Below are positions 1-6,116 of a stretch of 7,123 nt of DNA, in pieces. The notes under the pieces were generated by a model, which was not told the origin of the DNA, did not search any database, and was given only the letters and a program-made list of their open reading frames with translations. Source of the DNA: an uncultured Pseudomonadota bacterium (GTDB taxonomy: Bacteria > Lernaellota > Lernaellaia > Lernaellales > Lernaellaceae); NCBI GenBank assembly GCA_937967875.1, contig CALBTQ010000241.1, forward strand, positions 1 to 7,123. The letters run 5' to 3'. The position numbers and the translations under genes were made by a program. Position 1 is the stretch's first letter, and each line of letters opens with the position of its first letter.

Positions 1-48
1 CGAGGTCGTATTCGGTGACTGGAGTTCAGACGTGTGCTCTTCCGATCT
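1..48. other. Illumina index adapter contamination (left end)
   Basis: Positions 15-48 match, base for base, the 34-nt Illumina TruSeq-type read-2/index adapter (it begins GTGACTGGAG and ends CTCTTCCGATCT). Positions 7-14 (CGTATTCG) sit where the i7 index belongs. Positions 1-6 (CGAGGT) match the last six bases of the P7 flow-cell oligo (CGAGAT) with one mismatch. Positions 7-48 are the exact reverse complement of 7082-7123, so the window carries a false 42-bp terminal inverted repeat. This is library sequence, not genome. Any start codon inside it is artificial, including the GTG at 34 that appears to open the amidase frame. Confidence 0.98.
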
Positions 49-1227
49 GGCATGCGCAACACGTCGGGTTTGGCGGCGCGGCGCGATGTTGTCGCCGACT
101 TCGACGCCACCGCCGTGGCGCGTTATCGGCAGGCGGGCGCGATTCCCCTGGGCGTGACCAACGTGCCCGAGTTGTGTATGTGGATGGAAACCAGCAACAA
201 GGTCTACGGGCGCACGAACAATCCGTACAATCCGCAACGCATTGTCGGCGGCAGCAGCGGCGGCGAGGGGGCGATTATCGCTTCGGCCGGTGCGCCCTTC
301 GGCCTGGGCAGCGACATCGGCGGTTCGATCCGCATGCCGGCTTTTTTCAACGGCATCTTCGGTCACAAACCGACCGGCGGGTTGGTGCCGGGCACCGGCC
401 AGTATCCCCTCGCGGCCAACGATGCGCTACGCTATCTGACCACCGGACCGCTAGCGAAACGCGCGGAGGACATCTGGCCGCTGCTTAAAATCCTCGCCGG
501 TCCCGACGGGCAAGACGCCGGCTGCGTCGAGTGGCAATTGGGCGATCCGTCAACGGTGAAGATCGACAAGCTGTCGGTCGTGTCGATCGAGGGCATTCCG
601 GGCAAGCCGGTGTGTGACGGTCTGCGGTCTTCGCAACGCAAGGTGGTCGAGCATCTGGCCAACCTGGGCGCGCAGGTGAAGACGGTCGTGTTGCCGGAAC
701 TCAAGGATTCGTTTCATATCTGGTCGGCGATGCTGGCCGCCGCGAACGGTCCGACCTTCACCGAAATGATGGCGCAGGGCAAGCCGTACAAAGGCTGGCG
801 CGAACTGTTGCGCCTGGCCGGCGGAAAGAGCCCGCACACGCTCCCTGCCGTCGTGCTGACGCTGCTGGAGCGACTCAACAGCCCGGCGCGCATCCAGCGT
901 TTTGCGGCGCGCGGACGCGCCTTGCGCGAGCGGATGGTCGAGACGATCGGCCACGACGGCATCTTGATTTTCCCGTCGCATCCGTATCCGGCGCCGCCGC
1001 ACGACAAACCGCTGTATCATCCGTTCAACTGGGTGTACACGGCGATTCTCAACGTGATGGAACTGCCGGTCACGCAAACGCCGCTGGGTCTGGATCGCGA
1101 CGGCGTGCCGCTGGGCGTGCAGGTGGCCGCGACGCACGGCAACGACCATCTCACCGTGGCGGTGGCCCTGGAATTGGAAAAGGCCTTCGGCGGTTGGACG
1201 CCGCCCACGTTCAATTATCTATCCTGA
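49..1227 (+). CDS. amidase-signature family hydrolase, FAAH2-like, 5'-truncated
   Basis: This is a serine hydrolase of the amidase-signature family, which cleaves carboxamides; the closest resemblance I recognise is to FAAH2-type fatty acid amide hydrolases. The 392 native codons contain the glycine/serine-rich signature IVGGSSGGEG (241-270), with the cis-serine of the Ser-cisSer-Lys triad at 253-255. GLGSDIGGSIRMP (304-339) follows, with the nucleophilic serine at 325-327. The two serines are 24 residues apart, as in mammalian FAAH (S217/S241). Stretches such as TNVPELCMW and PAFFNGIFGHKP also match the FAAH2 pattern from memory. The frame is open from the left edge, but codons before 49 are adapter, so the true start and about 100 or more N-terminal residues are missing. 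By alignment to FAAH, the catalytic lysine should lie about 7 codons upstream of position 49. No signal peptide or membrane segment can be judged. The aldehyde dehydrogenase gene starts 11 nt after the stop, suggesting co-transcription. The family is certain; the substrate is not. Confidence 0.93.
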   Translation, partial: GMRNTSGLAARRDVVADFDATAVARYRQAGAIPLGVTNVPELCMWMETSNKVYGRTNNPYNPQRIVGGSSGGEGAIIASAGAPFGLGSDIGGSIRMPAFFNGIFGHKPTGGLVPGTGQYPLAANDALRYLTTGPLAKRAEDIWPLLKILAGPDGQDAGCVEWQLGDPSTVKIDKLSVVSIEGIPGKPVCDGLRSSQRKVVEHLANLGAQVKTVVLPELKDSFHIWSAMLAAANGPTFTEMMAQGKPYKGWRELLRLAGGKSPHTLPAVVLTLLERLNSPARIQRFAARGRALRERMVETIGHDGILIFPSHPYPAPPHDKPLYHPFNWVYTAILNVMELPVTQTPLGLDRDGVPLGVQVAATHGNDHLTVAVALELEKAFGGWTPPTFNYLS

Positions 1228-1238
1228 CGGAGACGACC

Positions 1239-2609
1239 ATGGCGCAAGCCGGCATCAACCCGGCGACCGGGGGACTCATCGAGCAATTTGAAGAACACAC
1301 GCCCGCGGCCGTCGACCAAGCGTTGAACGCCGCGCGCGACGCTTTTGATGACTGGCGTGAAACGACCTTCGTCGCGCGTGCCGCCGTGGTGCGCCGCGCG
1401 GCTATGTTGCTGCGCGAACAGGCTAACGCCTATGCGTTGCTGATGACCCTGGAGATGGGCAAGCCGATCGGCCAGGCGCGCGCGGAGGTCGAGAAATGCG
1501 CTTGGGTGTGCGAGTACTACGCCGAGCACGCCGAACGGTTTCTCGCCCCGCGCCGAATCGACACCGACGCGCAGTACAGCGGCGTGCGCTACGATCCGCT
1601 TGGACCCGTGTTGGCGATAATGCCGTGGAATTTCCCGTTCTGGCAGGTGTTCCGTTTTGCCGCGCCGGCGTTGATGGCCGGCAACGTGTGCTTGCTAAAA
1701 CATGCTTCGAACGTGCCGCAATGCGCGTTGACAATCGAACGCCTGTGGTGCGAAGCCGGTCTGCCGATCGGAGCGTTCGCGACCTTGTTGATCGGCGGGG
1801 CGCGCGTCGATGCGTTGATTGCCGATCGTCGTGTGGCGGCGGTGACCTTGACCGGCAGCGAAGCGGCCGGGCGCGCGGTGGGCGGCGCGGCGGGCAAGGC
1901 GCTCAAGAAATCGGTGCTCGAACTGGGCGGCAACGATCCGTTCATCGTACTGGCCGACGCCGATCTGCCCCGGGCTGCCGAGGCGGCGGCGACGGCGCGG
2001 CTGCTCAACTCCGGCCAGAGTTGCATCGCGGCCAAACGGTTCATCGTCGAGGAGGCCGTCTACGACGAATTCCTCAAGCTGTTTGCCGAGCGTTTGCAAG
2101 CGCGCACCGTGGGCGATCCGCAGAATGAAACGACCGCCGTGGGACCGTTGGCGCGCGCCGATTTGCGCGAAGAGGTTCAGGCGCAGGTCGACGCCTTGCG
2201 CGCACAGGGCGCGCACCTGGCGTTTGGCGGCGCCATCCCGGACGGTAAAGGTTATTTTTATCCGATTACCTTGCTGACCGATGCGTGTATGGACATGCCC
2301 GCGGCCGACGCGGAAATTTTCGGGCCGGTCGCCGTCGTGTTTCGCGCGGCCGACGAGGACGAGGCGGTGCGCCTCGCCAATGCCACGCGTTTCGGTCTGG
2401 GCGCGTCGGTCTGGACGAGCGACCGTATACAGGCCGAGCGTCTGTGCGCGCGCATCGAAGCGGGCAGCGTGTTCGTCAACGGCCTGACCAAGTCCGATCC
2501 GGCGCTGCCCTTCGGCGGCGTGAAGGAGTCGGGTTACGGGCGCGAACTGTCCGCAGAGGGCCTGCGCGAGTTCGTCAACGTGAAGACCGTCTGGCTGAGC
2601 GGATTTTAA
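1239..2609 (+). CDS. NAD(P)-dependent succinate-semialdehyde dehydrogenase-like aldehyde dehydrogenase
   Basis: This 456-aa cytosolic aldehyde dehydrogenase probably oxidises succinate semialdehyde to succinate. It resembles the short class that includes E. coli Sad (YneI) and mycobacterial GabD1, both about 460 aa. Catalytic residues are in place: Asn131 in MPWNFPFWQ, Glu228 in VLELGGNDPF, the nucleophile Cys262 in NSGQSCIAAKRF, and Glu359 in EIFGPV. The Glu228-Cys262 spacing of 34 equals the family norm (E268/C302). The Rossmann cofactor domain spans roughly residues 1-225 and the catalytic domain about 226-430. The protein ends with the class-typical FVNVKTVW. ATG 1239 is preferred over an in-frame GTG at 1194 inside the amidase, because CGGAG at 1228-1232 lies 6 nt upstream and the product then begins at the usual INPATG region. 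There is no second cysteine near Cys262, so the redox loop of E. coli GabD is absent. No gabT or other GABA gene is visible, so the exact aldehyde remains inferred. Confidence 0.93.
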   Translation: MAQAGINPATGGLIEQFEEHTPAAVDQALNAARDAFDDWRETTFVARAAVVRRAAMLLREQANAYALLMTLEMGKPIGQARAEVEKCAWVCEYYAEHAERFLAPRRIDTDAQYSGVRYDPLGPVLAIMPWNFPFWQVFRFAAPALMAGNVCLLKHASNVPQCALTIERLWCEAGLPIGAFATLLIGGARVDALIADRRVAAVTLTGSEAAGRAVGGAAGKALKKSVLELGGNDPFIVLADADLPRAAEAAATARLLNSGQSCIAAKRFIVEEAVYDEFLKLFAERLQARTVGDPQNETTAVGPLARADLREEVQAQVDALRAQGAHLAFGGAIPDGKGYFYPITLLTDACMDMPAADAEIFGPVAVVFRAADEDEAVRLANATRFGLGASVWTSDRIQAERLCARIEAGSVFVNGLTKSDPALPFGGVKESGYGRELSAEGLREFVNVKTVWLSGF

Positions 2610-2631
2610 TTGCCGTTCAATTTTTGCCGAC

Positions 2632-2661
2632 TTGTAACGGCGATTGCCGCCGTGCTACAAA
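2632..2661 (+). promoter_or_regulatory. imperfect hairpin overlapping a weak promoter candidate upstream of the AIM24 operon
   Basis: The left arm, 2632-2642 (TTGTAACGGCG), pairs with 2648-2660 (CGCCGTGCTACAA) around a 5-nt loop, giving 11 base pairs with a 2-nt bulge (GC). No T-run follows on either strand, so it is not a standard intrinsic terminator. The same segment holds a possible sigma70 promoter: TTGTAA (2632-2637), an 18-nt spacer and TACAAA (2656-2661), each matching consensus at 4 of 6. The 128-nt gap between the dehydrogenase and the first AIM24 gene makes an independent promoter plausible, but these boxes are weak. The palindrome could be an operator, an mRNA 5' structure or chance. 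Confidence 0.3.
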
Positions 2662-2725
2662 GAAGATCATCAATAGAAAAAATATCGTTTCGTAAGAATC
2701 GGGGATCGGTTTTTCAACACAGATC

Positions 2726-2731
2726 AGGGGG
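2726..2731 (+). promoter_or_regulatory. Shine-Dalgarno site selecting the TTG start of the first AIM24 gene
   Basis: AGGGGG lies 6 nt before the TTG at 2738. Upstream in frame there is a stop (TAA, 2693-2695) and no ATG, GTG or TTG before 2738. The next in-frame ATG would remove about 30 conserved residues. The site therefore fixes TTG as the start. Confidence 0.75.
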
Positions 2732-2737
2732 ATTCCA

Positions 2738-3406
2738 TTGAATTACGAAATCAAACATGGGCCCTCGTTCGCCAGCTTGTTTCTCAACCTGGATACGGGC
2801 GAACAGGTGCGCACCGAGGCGGGAGCCATGGTCGGCATGTCGACCAACCTGTCGATCAAGACCAAGGCGTACGGCGGCTTCCTGAAGGCGTTGATCCGCA
2901 AGCTGGTCGGCGGGGAAAGCATTTTCCAGAACACTTACACGGCCGAGGGCGGCGCGGGCGAGATCATCGTTTCGCCGACGTTGCCCGGCTCGATCAAAGC
3001 CAAGACGTTGGCCAAAGGGCAGACGTTCATTCTGCAGGCGTCGGCGTTTCTGGCCTGCACGCCGGACGTCACGCTCAAGACCAAGTACGGCGGCCTCAAG
3101 GCCCTGATGAGCGGCGAGGGCTTGTTCCTGCTGCAGGCGGGCGGTGAAGGCGAACTGTGGTTCAACAGCTACGGCAATATCGTCGAGATCGACGTGGACG
3201 GCGAATACATCGTCGACACCGGTCACATCGTCGCCTTCGAAGATGGCTTGTCCTTCAAAGTGAAAAAGGTCGGCGGCCTCAAATCGCTGTTGTTATCCGG
3301 CGAAGGTTTCGTGGCCAATTTCAAAGGCAAGGGCAAACTGTACATCCAAAGCCGGACGGTTTCGTCCCTCGTGGGGTGGATCGCCCCGATGCTGCCCGCG
3401 CGGTGA
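2738..3406 (+). CDS. AIM24 family protein (TIGR00266/DUF124), first of three tandem copies
   Basis: This 222-aa protein belongs to the AIM24/TIGR00266 family. These are mostly beta-strand proteins, named for a yeast mitochondrial protein and of unsettled function in bacteria. Family features are clear: an N-terminal YEIKHGPSFASLFLNL strand, EAGAMVGMS around residues 28-36, GGESIFQNTYTAEG around 58-71, a central SGEGLFLLQAGGEGELWF segment, DTGHIVAFED at 160-169, and LLSGEGFVANFKGKGKLYIQSR near the end. The last 14 residues (209-222) form a short hydrophobic tail containing VGWIAPMLP. No signal peptide or full membrane helix is seen. Translation starts at TTG, supported by a strong Shine-Dalgarno and by alignment with the N-termini of the two paralogues (MKIEI, MKYEL). 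The less efficient codon may lower its output relative to the ATG-started copies. The next copy begins 13 nt after the stop, so the three genes form an operon. Confidence 0.92.
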   Translation: MNYEIKHGPSFASLFLNLDTGEQVRTEAGAMVGMSTNLSIKTKAYGGFLKALIRKLVGGESIFQNTYTAEGGAGEIIVSPTLPGSIKAKTLAKGQTFILQASAFLACTPDVTLKTKYGGLKALMSGEGLFLLQAGGEGELWFNSYGNIVEIDVDGEYIVDTGHIVAFEDGLSFKVKKVGGLKSLLLSGEGFVANFKGKGKLYIQSRTVSSLVGWIAPMLPAR

Positions 3407-3419
3407 GAAAGGAGTCAAC

Positions 3420-4100
3420 ATGAAGATCGAGATTTTGCATCGACCTTCCTTTGCCATGGCCCAGGTCGATTTGATCGACGGCGAAAGCTTCGTGTCCGAA
3501 GGCGGCGCCATGGTGACGATGACCGATAACGTCAACATCGAGACCAGCACGTTCTCGCGGGGCGGCGGCGGATTGCTCAAGGGCCTCAAGCGCATGCTGA
3601 CCGGCGAGAGCTTCTTCCTCAACAAGTTCACCGCGCGCGGCGAGGGGCACGTCACTTTCGCGCCGACGCTGGTGGGCGACATCGAGCACATTTCGCTGGA
3701 CGGCAGCAAGAACCTGATCGTGCAGAGCACCAGCTATCTGGCCGGCTCGCCGACGCTGGAACTGGACACGCAGTTCGGCGGCATGAAGGGCTTCTTCTCG
3801 GGCGAATCGGTGTTCTGGATCAAAATCAGCGGCGCGGGCGAACTGCTGGTCAACAGCTTCGGCGGCATCTTCGCCAAGGACATCGACGGCAAGTTTATCT
3901 GCGACACCGGCCACATCGTCGCCTTCGAAGACACCATCAGCTACAAGGTCAAGAAGGTCGGCGGCTGGAAAGCAACGATCCTCTCCGGCGAAGGCCTGGT
4001 GTGCGAATTCGAGGGCAAGGGGCGCTTGTACATGCAAACCCACAACGCGCCGGAATTCGGCAAGCTGATCGGCGGAAAATTGCCGCCGCGCAAGCAGTAG
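3420..4100 (+). CDS. AIM24 family protein (TIGR00266/DUF124), second of three tandem copies
   Basis: This 226-aa paralogue of its neighbours spans the whole family domain. Landmarks are MKIEILHRPSFAMAQVDL at the N-terminus, EGGAMVTMTDNVNIET, a glycine-rich insert SRGGGGLLKGLKRML, TGESFFLNKFTARGEG, SGESVFWIKISGAGELLVNSFGG, DTGHIVAFED (162-171) and ILSGEGLVCEFEGKGRLYMQTH. The tail (LIGGKLPPRKQ) is basic and less hydrophobic than in copy one. The ATG is preceded by AAAGGAG (3408-3414) at 5 nt. The third gene's Shine-Dalgarno overlaps this gene's stop codon, so translation of the two is probably coupled. Copy two is closest to copy one around the DTGHIVAFED block, where 29 of 30 bases are identical. 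The molecular role is unknown. Three different paralogues made together could form a mixed oligomer, but this is inference. Confidence 0.93.
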   Translation: MKIEILHRPSFAMAQVDLIDGESFVSEGGAMVTMTDNVNIETSTFSRGGGGLLKGLKRMLTGESFFLNKFTARGEGHVTFAPTLVGDIEHISLDGSKNLIVQSTSYLAGSPTLELDTQFGGMKGFFSGESVFWIKISGAGELLVNSFGGIFAKDIDGKFICDTGHIVAFEDTISYKVKKVGGWKATILSGEGLVCEFEGKGRLYMQTHNAPEFGKLIGGKLPPRKQ

Positions 4101-4104
4101 GAGG
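4099..4104 (+). promoter_or_regulatory. Shine-Dalgarno overlapping the upstream stop codon
   Basis: AGGAGG uses the last two bases of the TAG stop (4098-4100) of the second AIM24 gene and sits 6 nt before the ATG of the third. It is a consensus ribosome site placed where a terminating ribosome can re-initiate, suggesting coordinated synthesis of copies two and three. Confidence 0.8.
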
Positions 4105-4110
4105 GGCGCC

Positions 4111-4782
4111 ATGAAATACGAACTGACCGGAAAACCCGATTTCGCCATGGTGACCCTGAATCTGGCCGCCGGGGAAAAAGTCACCGCCGAGGCCGGCGCG
4201 ATGGTGGCGATGAGTGCGAACATGAAAATCCAGACCAAGGCCAAGGGCGGCCTGTTGGGCGGCCTCAAACGCGCGCTGGTCGGCGAAAGCTTCTTTACCA
4301 ACGACTTCACCGCCGAGGGCGACGCCGGCTCGATTTCGCTGGCGCCTTCGATTCCCGGCGACGTCGAAGCCGTCGAGCTCAACGGCGGCACGATGTTCAT
4401 GCAGTCGGGCGCGTATGTCGCGCACGTCGGGGACATCAACATCGACACCAAGCTCAACCTGCAGTCGTTTTTCGCCGGCGAAGGCTTGTTTCTGATCAAA
4501 CTGACCGGCACGGGTACGGTGTTCTTCTGCAGCTATGGCGGCCTGAAGAAAATCCCGGTCGCCGGCTCGTACATCGTGGACACCACGCACATCGTCGCCT
4601 TCCAGGATTCGCTGACCTTCAACGTGCAGGCGGTGGGCGGGTTAAAGGCCACCTTCCTGTCCGGCGAAGGCCTGGTTTGCCGTTTCAGCGGGCAAGGCGA
4701 TTTGTGGGTGCAGACGCGTAGTGCGCCGCCGTTCGCTTTCTGGCTCAATCCGTTCCGCCCGGTGGAAAAAAGCAACAACTGA
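4111..4782 (+). CDS. AIM24 family protein (TIGR00266/DUF124), third of three tandem copies
   Basis: This 223-aa member completes the triplet. It has the family pattern: MKYELTGKPDFAMVTLNL, EAGAMVAMSANMKIQT, a glycine/basic turn KGGLLGGLKRALVG, GESFFTNDFTAEGDAG, ISLAPSIPGDVEAVEL, FAGEGLFLIKLTGTGTVFFCSYGG and FLSGEGLVCRFSGQGDLWVQTRS. It departs from the other two in the most conserved block, reading DTTHIVAFQD (157-166) where they have DTGHIVAFED, and KVKKVGG is replaced by NVQAVGG. These differences suggest it is specialised rather than redundant. The tail is aromatic and proline-rich (PPFAFWLNPFRP) and ends in a short polar stretch. No signal peptide is evident. The intrinsic terminator about 20 nt after the stop closes the operon. 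Confidence 0.93.
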   Translation: MKYELTGKPDFAMVTLNLAAGEKVTAEAGAMVAMSANMKIQTKAKGGLLGGLKRALVGESFFTNDFTAEGDAGSISLAPSIPGDVEAVELNGGTMFMQSGAYVAHVGDINIDTKLNLQSFFAGEGLFLIKLTGTGTVFFCSYGGLKKIPVAGSYIVDTTHIVAFQDSLTFNVQAVGGLKATFLSGEGLVCRFSGQGDLWVQTRSAPPFAFWLNPFRPVEKSNN

Positions 4783-4802
4783 GCCGCGAAAACATTCATA
4801 CG

Positions 4803-4836
4803 ACAGCCCGGCGCCCCCGGCCGGGCTGTTTATTTT
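4803..4836 (+). terminator. Rho-independent terminator of the AIM24 operon
   Basis: ACAGCCCGGC (4803-4812) pairs perfectly with GCCGGGCTGT (4820-4829), leaving a 7-nt loop (4813-4819). The stem is followed by a T-rich run (TTTATTTT within 4829-4836), which is the classical arrangement for + strand termination. Its position 20 nt after the third AIM24 stop separates that operon from the downstream pair. Confidence 0.92.
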
Positions 4837-4911
4837 AAAGATCCACTATTGTTCTTTGCCGACGTTTTTGGGATAAAAGAATTTACGATTAAAGTTGACC
4901 GAAGATGGGGC

Positions 4912-4936
4912 GTCGTACCGTTTTCGACACTACGAC
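4912..4936 (+). repeat. short inverted repeat in the leader of the helical-repeat gene
   Basis: GTCGTA (4912-4917) and TACGAC (4931-4936) are perfect 6-nt inverted arms around a 13-nt spacer, ending 6 nt before the ribosome site GAGGT (4943-4947). This could be an operator or a weak leader hairpin, but arms this short can arise by chance. A TTGACC (4895-4900) lies upstream but has no convincing -10 partner. Confidence 0.25.
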
Positions 4937-4952
4937 CGACATGAGGTCCTAA

Positions 4953-6116
4953 ATGGCGAAGTTTCTCCGGCTCAAGTTCGAGGAGCTCGGACCGCAACTG
5001 CAATCGGTGCTGCCGCAAAATTCCCCGCTGGGCAAACGCATGGCCGTGGCCCAGGGCGTGTTCCCTTTGGGCACCAAGGATCTGCTGACGGCGTTGTATT
5101 ATCTGTGGGGCGACGAAGACGGCCGCGTTCGCCAGGCGGCGCAAAAGAGTCTCGACGAGCTGCCGGAAAGCCTTACCCTGGTCGGCATCGACGCGGGGCT
5201 GAGCTACAAGGTTCTGCATTACCTCTCCTCGCGCAAGTACGACAACAATCACATTTACGAACGCATCGCGTTGCATCCCCAAGCACACGTGAAAACGCTG
5301 TGCTACCTGGCCGAAACCAACCCCTTCGAGCAGGTGCTGACCATCCTCGCACGCAACGAAACGGCGATTCTCAAGCACCCGGAAATTCTATACGGCCTGA
5401 CGCGCAATCCGCGCATGCCCTTGAACCTTATCGAACGACTGAAGAAATTTTACGAGCTCAATCGCGGTCACGATTTCATGCAGGATATCGCCGCCGAGCA
5501 GCAGGAGGCCGAGCCGGCGCCGCCGCCCAAGGAGCGCCCGCTGCCGGAAGTGGAAGAAGCGCGAATGTTGTCGGTTAAGGACGACCGACTGTTCGGCGGC
5601 TTCAGTTTCGAGGATGTGCTCAGCGAGGTGTTCGACACCGACGAGTTGTTCGCCGACGATCTGATCCGGGAACCCGATGAAAATCTGGACGATCAAAAGC
5701 GCCGTTCGATGTTGCAACGCATCACGAAGATGGCAATGGTCGACCGCATTCTGCTGGCGATGCGCGGCAACTCCGAGGCGCGCCGGGTGATGATCAAAAG
5801 CGGCAACAAGATCATTCGCGACTGTGTGATGCGCAACCCGCGGGTGTCGACGCAGGAAATTCTCGAGTGGTCCAAAGAGCGTTCGACGCCGCAGGACATC
5901 ATCGAGACGATCGCGCGCAATCGCGAATGGAGCCGCAACTACCAGATCATGAACGCATTGTGCTGGCATCCGAAAACGCCGACGGTTTATGTGCTGCGAT
6001 TTCTCGGTACATTGACCATGCAGGATTTAAAAAAATTGGGCGACAGTAAAATGGTCCCCGGAGCGACCGCCCAACAGGCGCGCAGCGCGCTGCGGCGGCG
6101 GGAGAAAAATCGATGA
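4953..6116 (+). CDS. uncharacterised helical-repeat (LRV/HEAT-like) protein with acidic central linker
   Basis: This 387-aa protein of unknown function has two alpha-helical repeat regions. The N-terminal part (about 30-170) shows repeat-like helices, including ALHPQAHVKTLCYLAETNP and LTRNPRMPLNLIERL. These recall leucine-rich-repeat-variant (LRV) or HEAT units, with their NP-turn-then-helix pattern. An acidic, proline-rich linker (about 178-250) follows, including EAEPAPPPKERPLPEVEE and many Asp/Glu. The C-terminal part (about 250-385) has more repeats, including VMRNPRVSTQEILEW, ARNREWSRNYQ and WHPKTPTVYVLRFL, and ends in a basic tail. I recall this C-terminal pattern from conserved hypothetical proteins of deltaproteobacteria; this was not searched. 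No signal peptide or membrane segment is seen, so a cytoplasmic scaffold is likely. ATG 4953 has GAGGT 5 nt upstream. Its TGA overlaps the next gene's ATG, implying coupled translation and possibly physical interaction with the kinase-like protein. Confidence 0.85.
   Translation: MAKFLRLKFEELGPQLQSVLPQNSPLGKRMAVAQGVFPLGTKDLLTALYYLWGDEDGRVRQAAQKSLDELPESLTLVGIDAGLSYKVLHYLSSRKYDNNHIYERIALHPQAHVKTLCYLAETNPFEQVLTILARNETAILKHPEILYGLTRNPRMPLNLIERLKKFYELNRGHDFMQDIAAEQQEAEPAPPPKERPLPEVEEARMLSVKDDRLFGGFSFEDVLSEVFDTDELFADDLIREPDENLDDQKRRSMLQRITKMAMVDRILLAMRGNSEARRVMIKSGNKIIRDCVMRNPRVSTQEILEWSKERSTPQDIIETIARNREWSRNYQIMNALCWHPKTPTVYVLRFLGTLTMQDLKKLGDSKMVPGATAQQARSALRRREKNR
6100..6104 (+). promoter_or_regulatory. 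Shine-Dalgarno for the kinase-like gene, inside the upstream coding end
   Basis: GGGAG lies 8 nt before the ATG at 6113, within the last codons of the helical-repeat gene. In the kinase-like frame there is a stop at 6047-6049 and no ATG, GTG or TTG between it and 6113, so this start is the only candidate. Confidence 0.65.

Noticed and set aside
15..488. 157-aa open frame beginning MTGVQTCALPI
   Set aside because: Its start is the translated Illumina adapter, a known contaminant peptide pattern, and the rest is an out-of-frame reading of the amidase gene.
1194..1238. Upstream GTG start for the aldehyde dehydrogenase, overlapping the amidase end
   Set aside because: It would add 15 residues outside the usual family N-terminus. 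ATG 1239 has a well-placed CGGAG ribosome site and starts at the expected INPATG region.
3321..4511. 396-aa open frame on the - strand across the AIM24 genes
   Set aside because: It is the mirror of three conserved genes in G+C-biased DNA. It spans parts of all three paralogues and shows no recognisable domain.
4805..4829. GC-rich palindrome considered as a REP-like repeat or operator
   Set aside because: The perfect stem followed at once by a T-rich run, 20 nt after an operon's last stop codon, is explained by an intrinsic terminator.
6026..6049. Possible programmed -1 frameshift: in-phase slippery run T_TTA_AAA_AAA in the helical-repeat gene, whose -1 frame is the frame of the kinase-like gene
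   Set aside because: After a -1 shift the frame reads ATT GGG CGA CAG and stops at TAA (6047-6049), so no fusion to the kinase-like protein can form. The run is explained by Leu-Lys-Lys codons.
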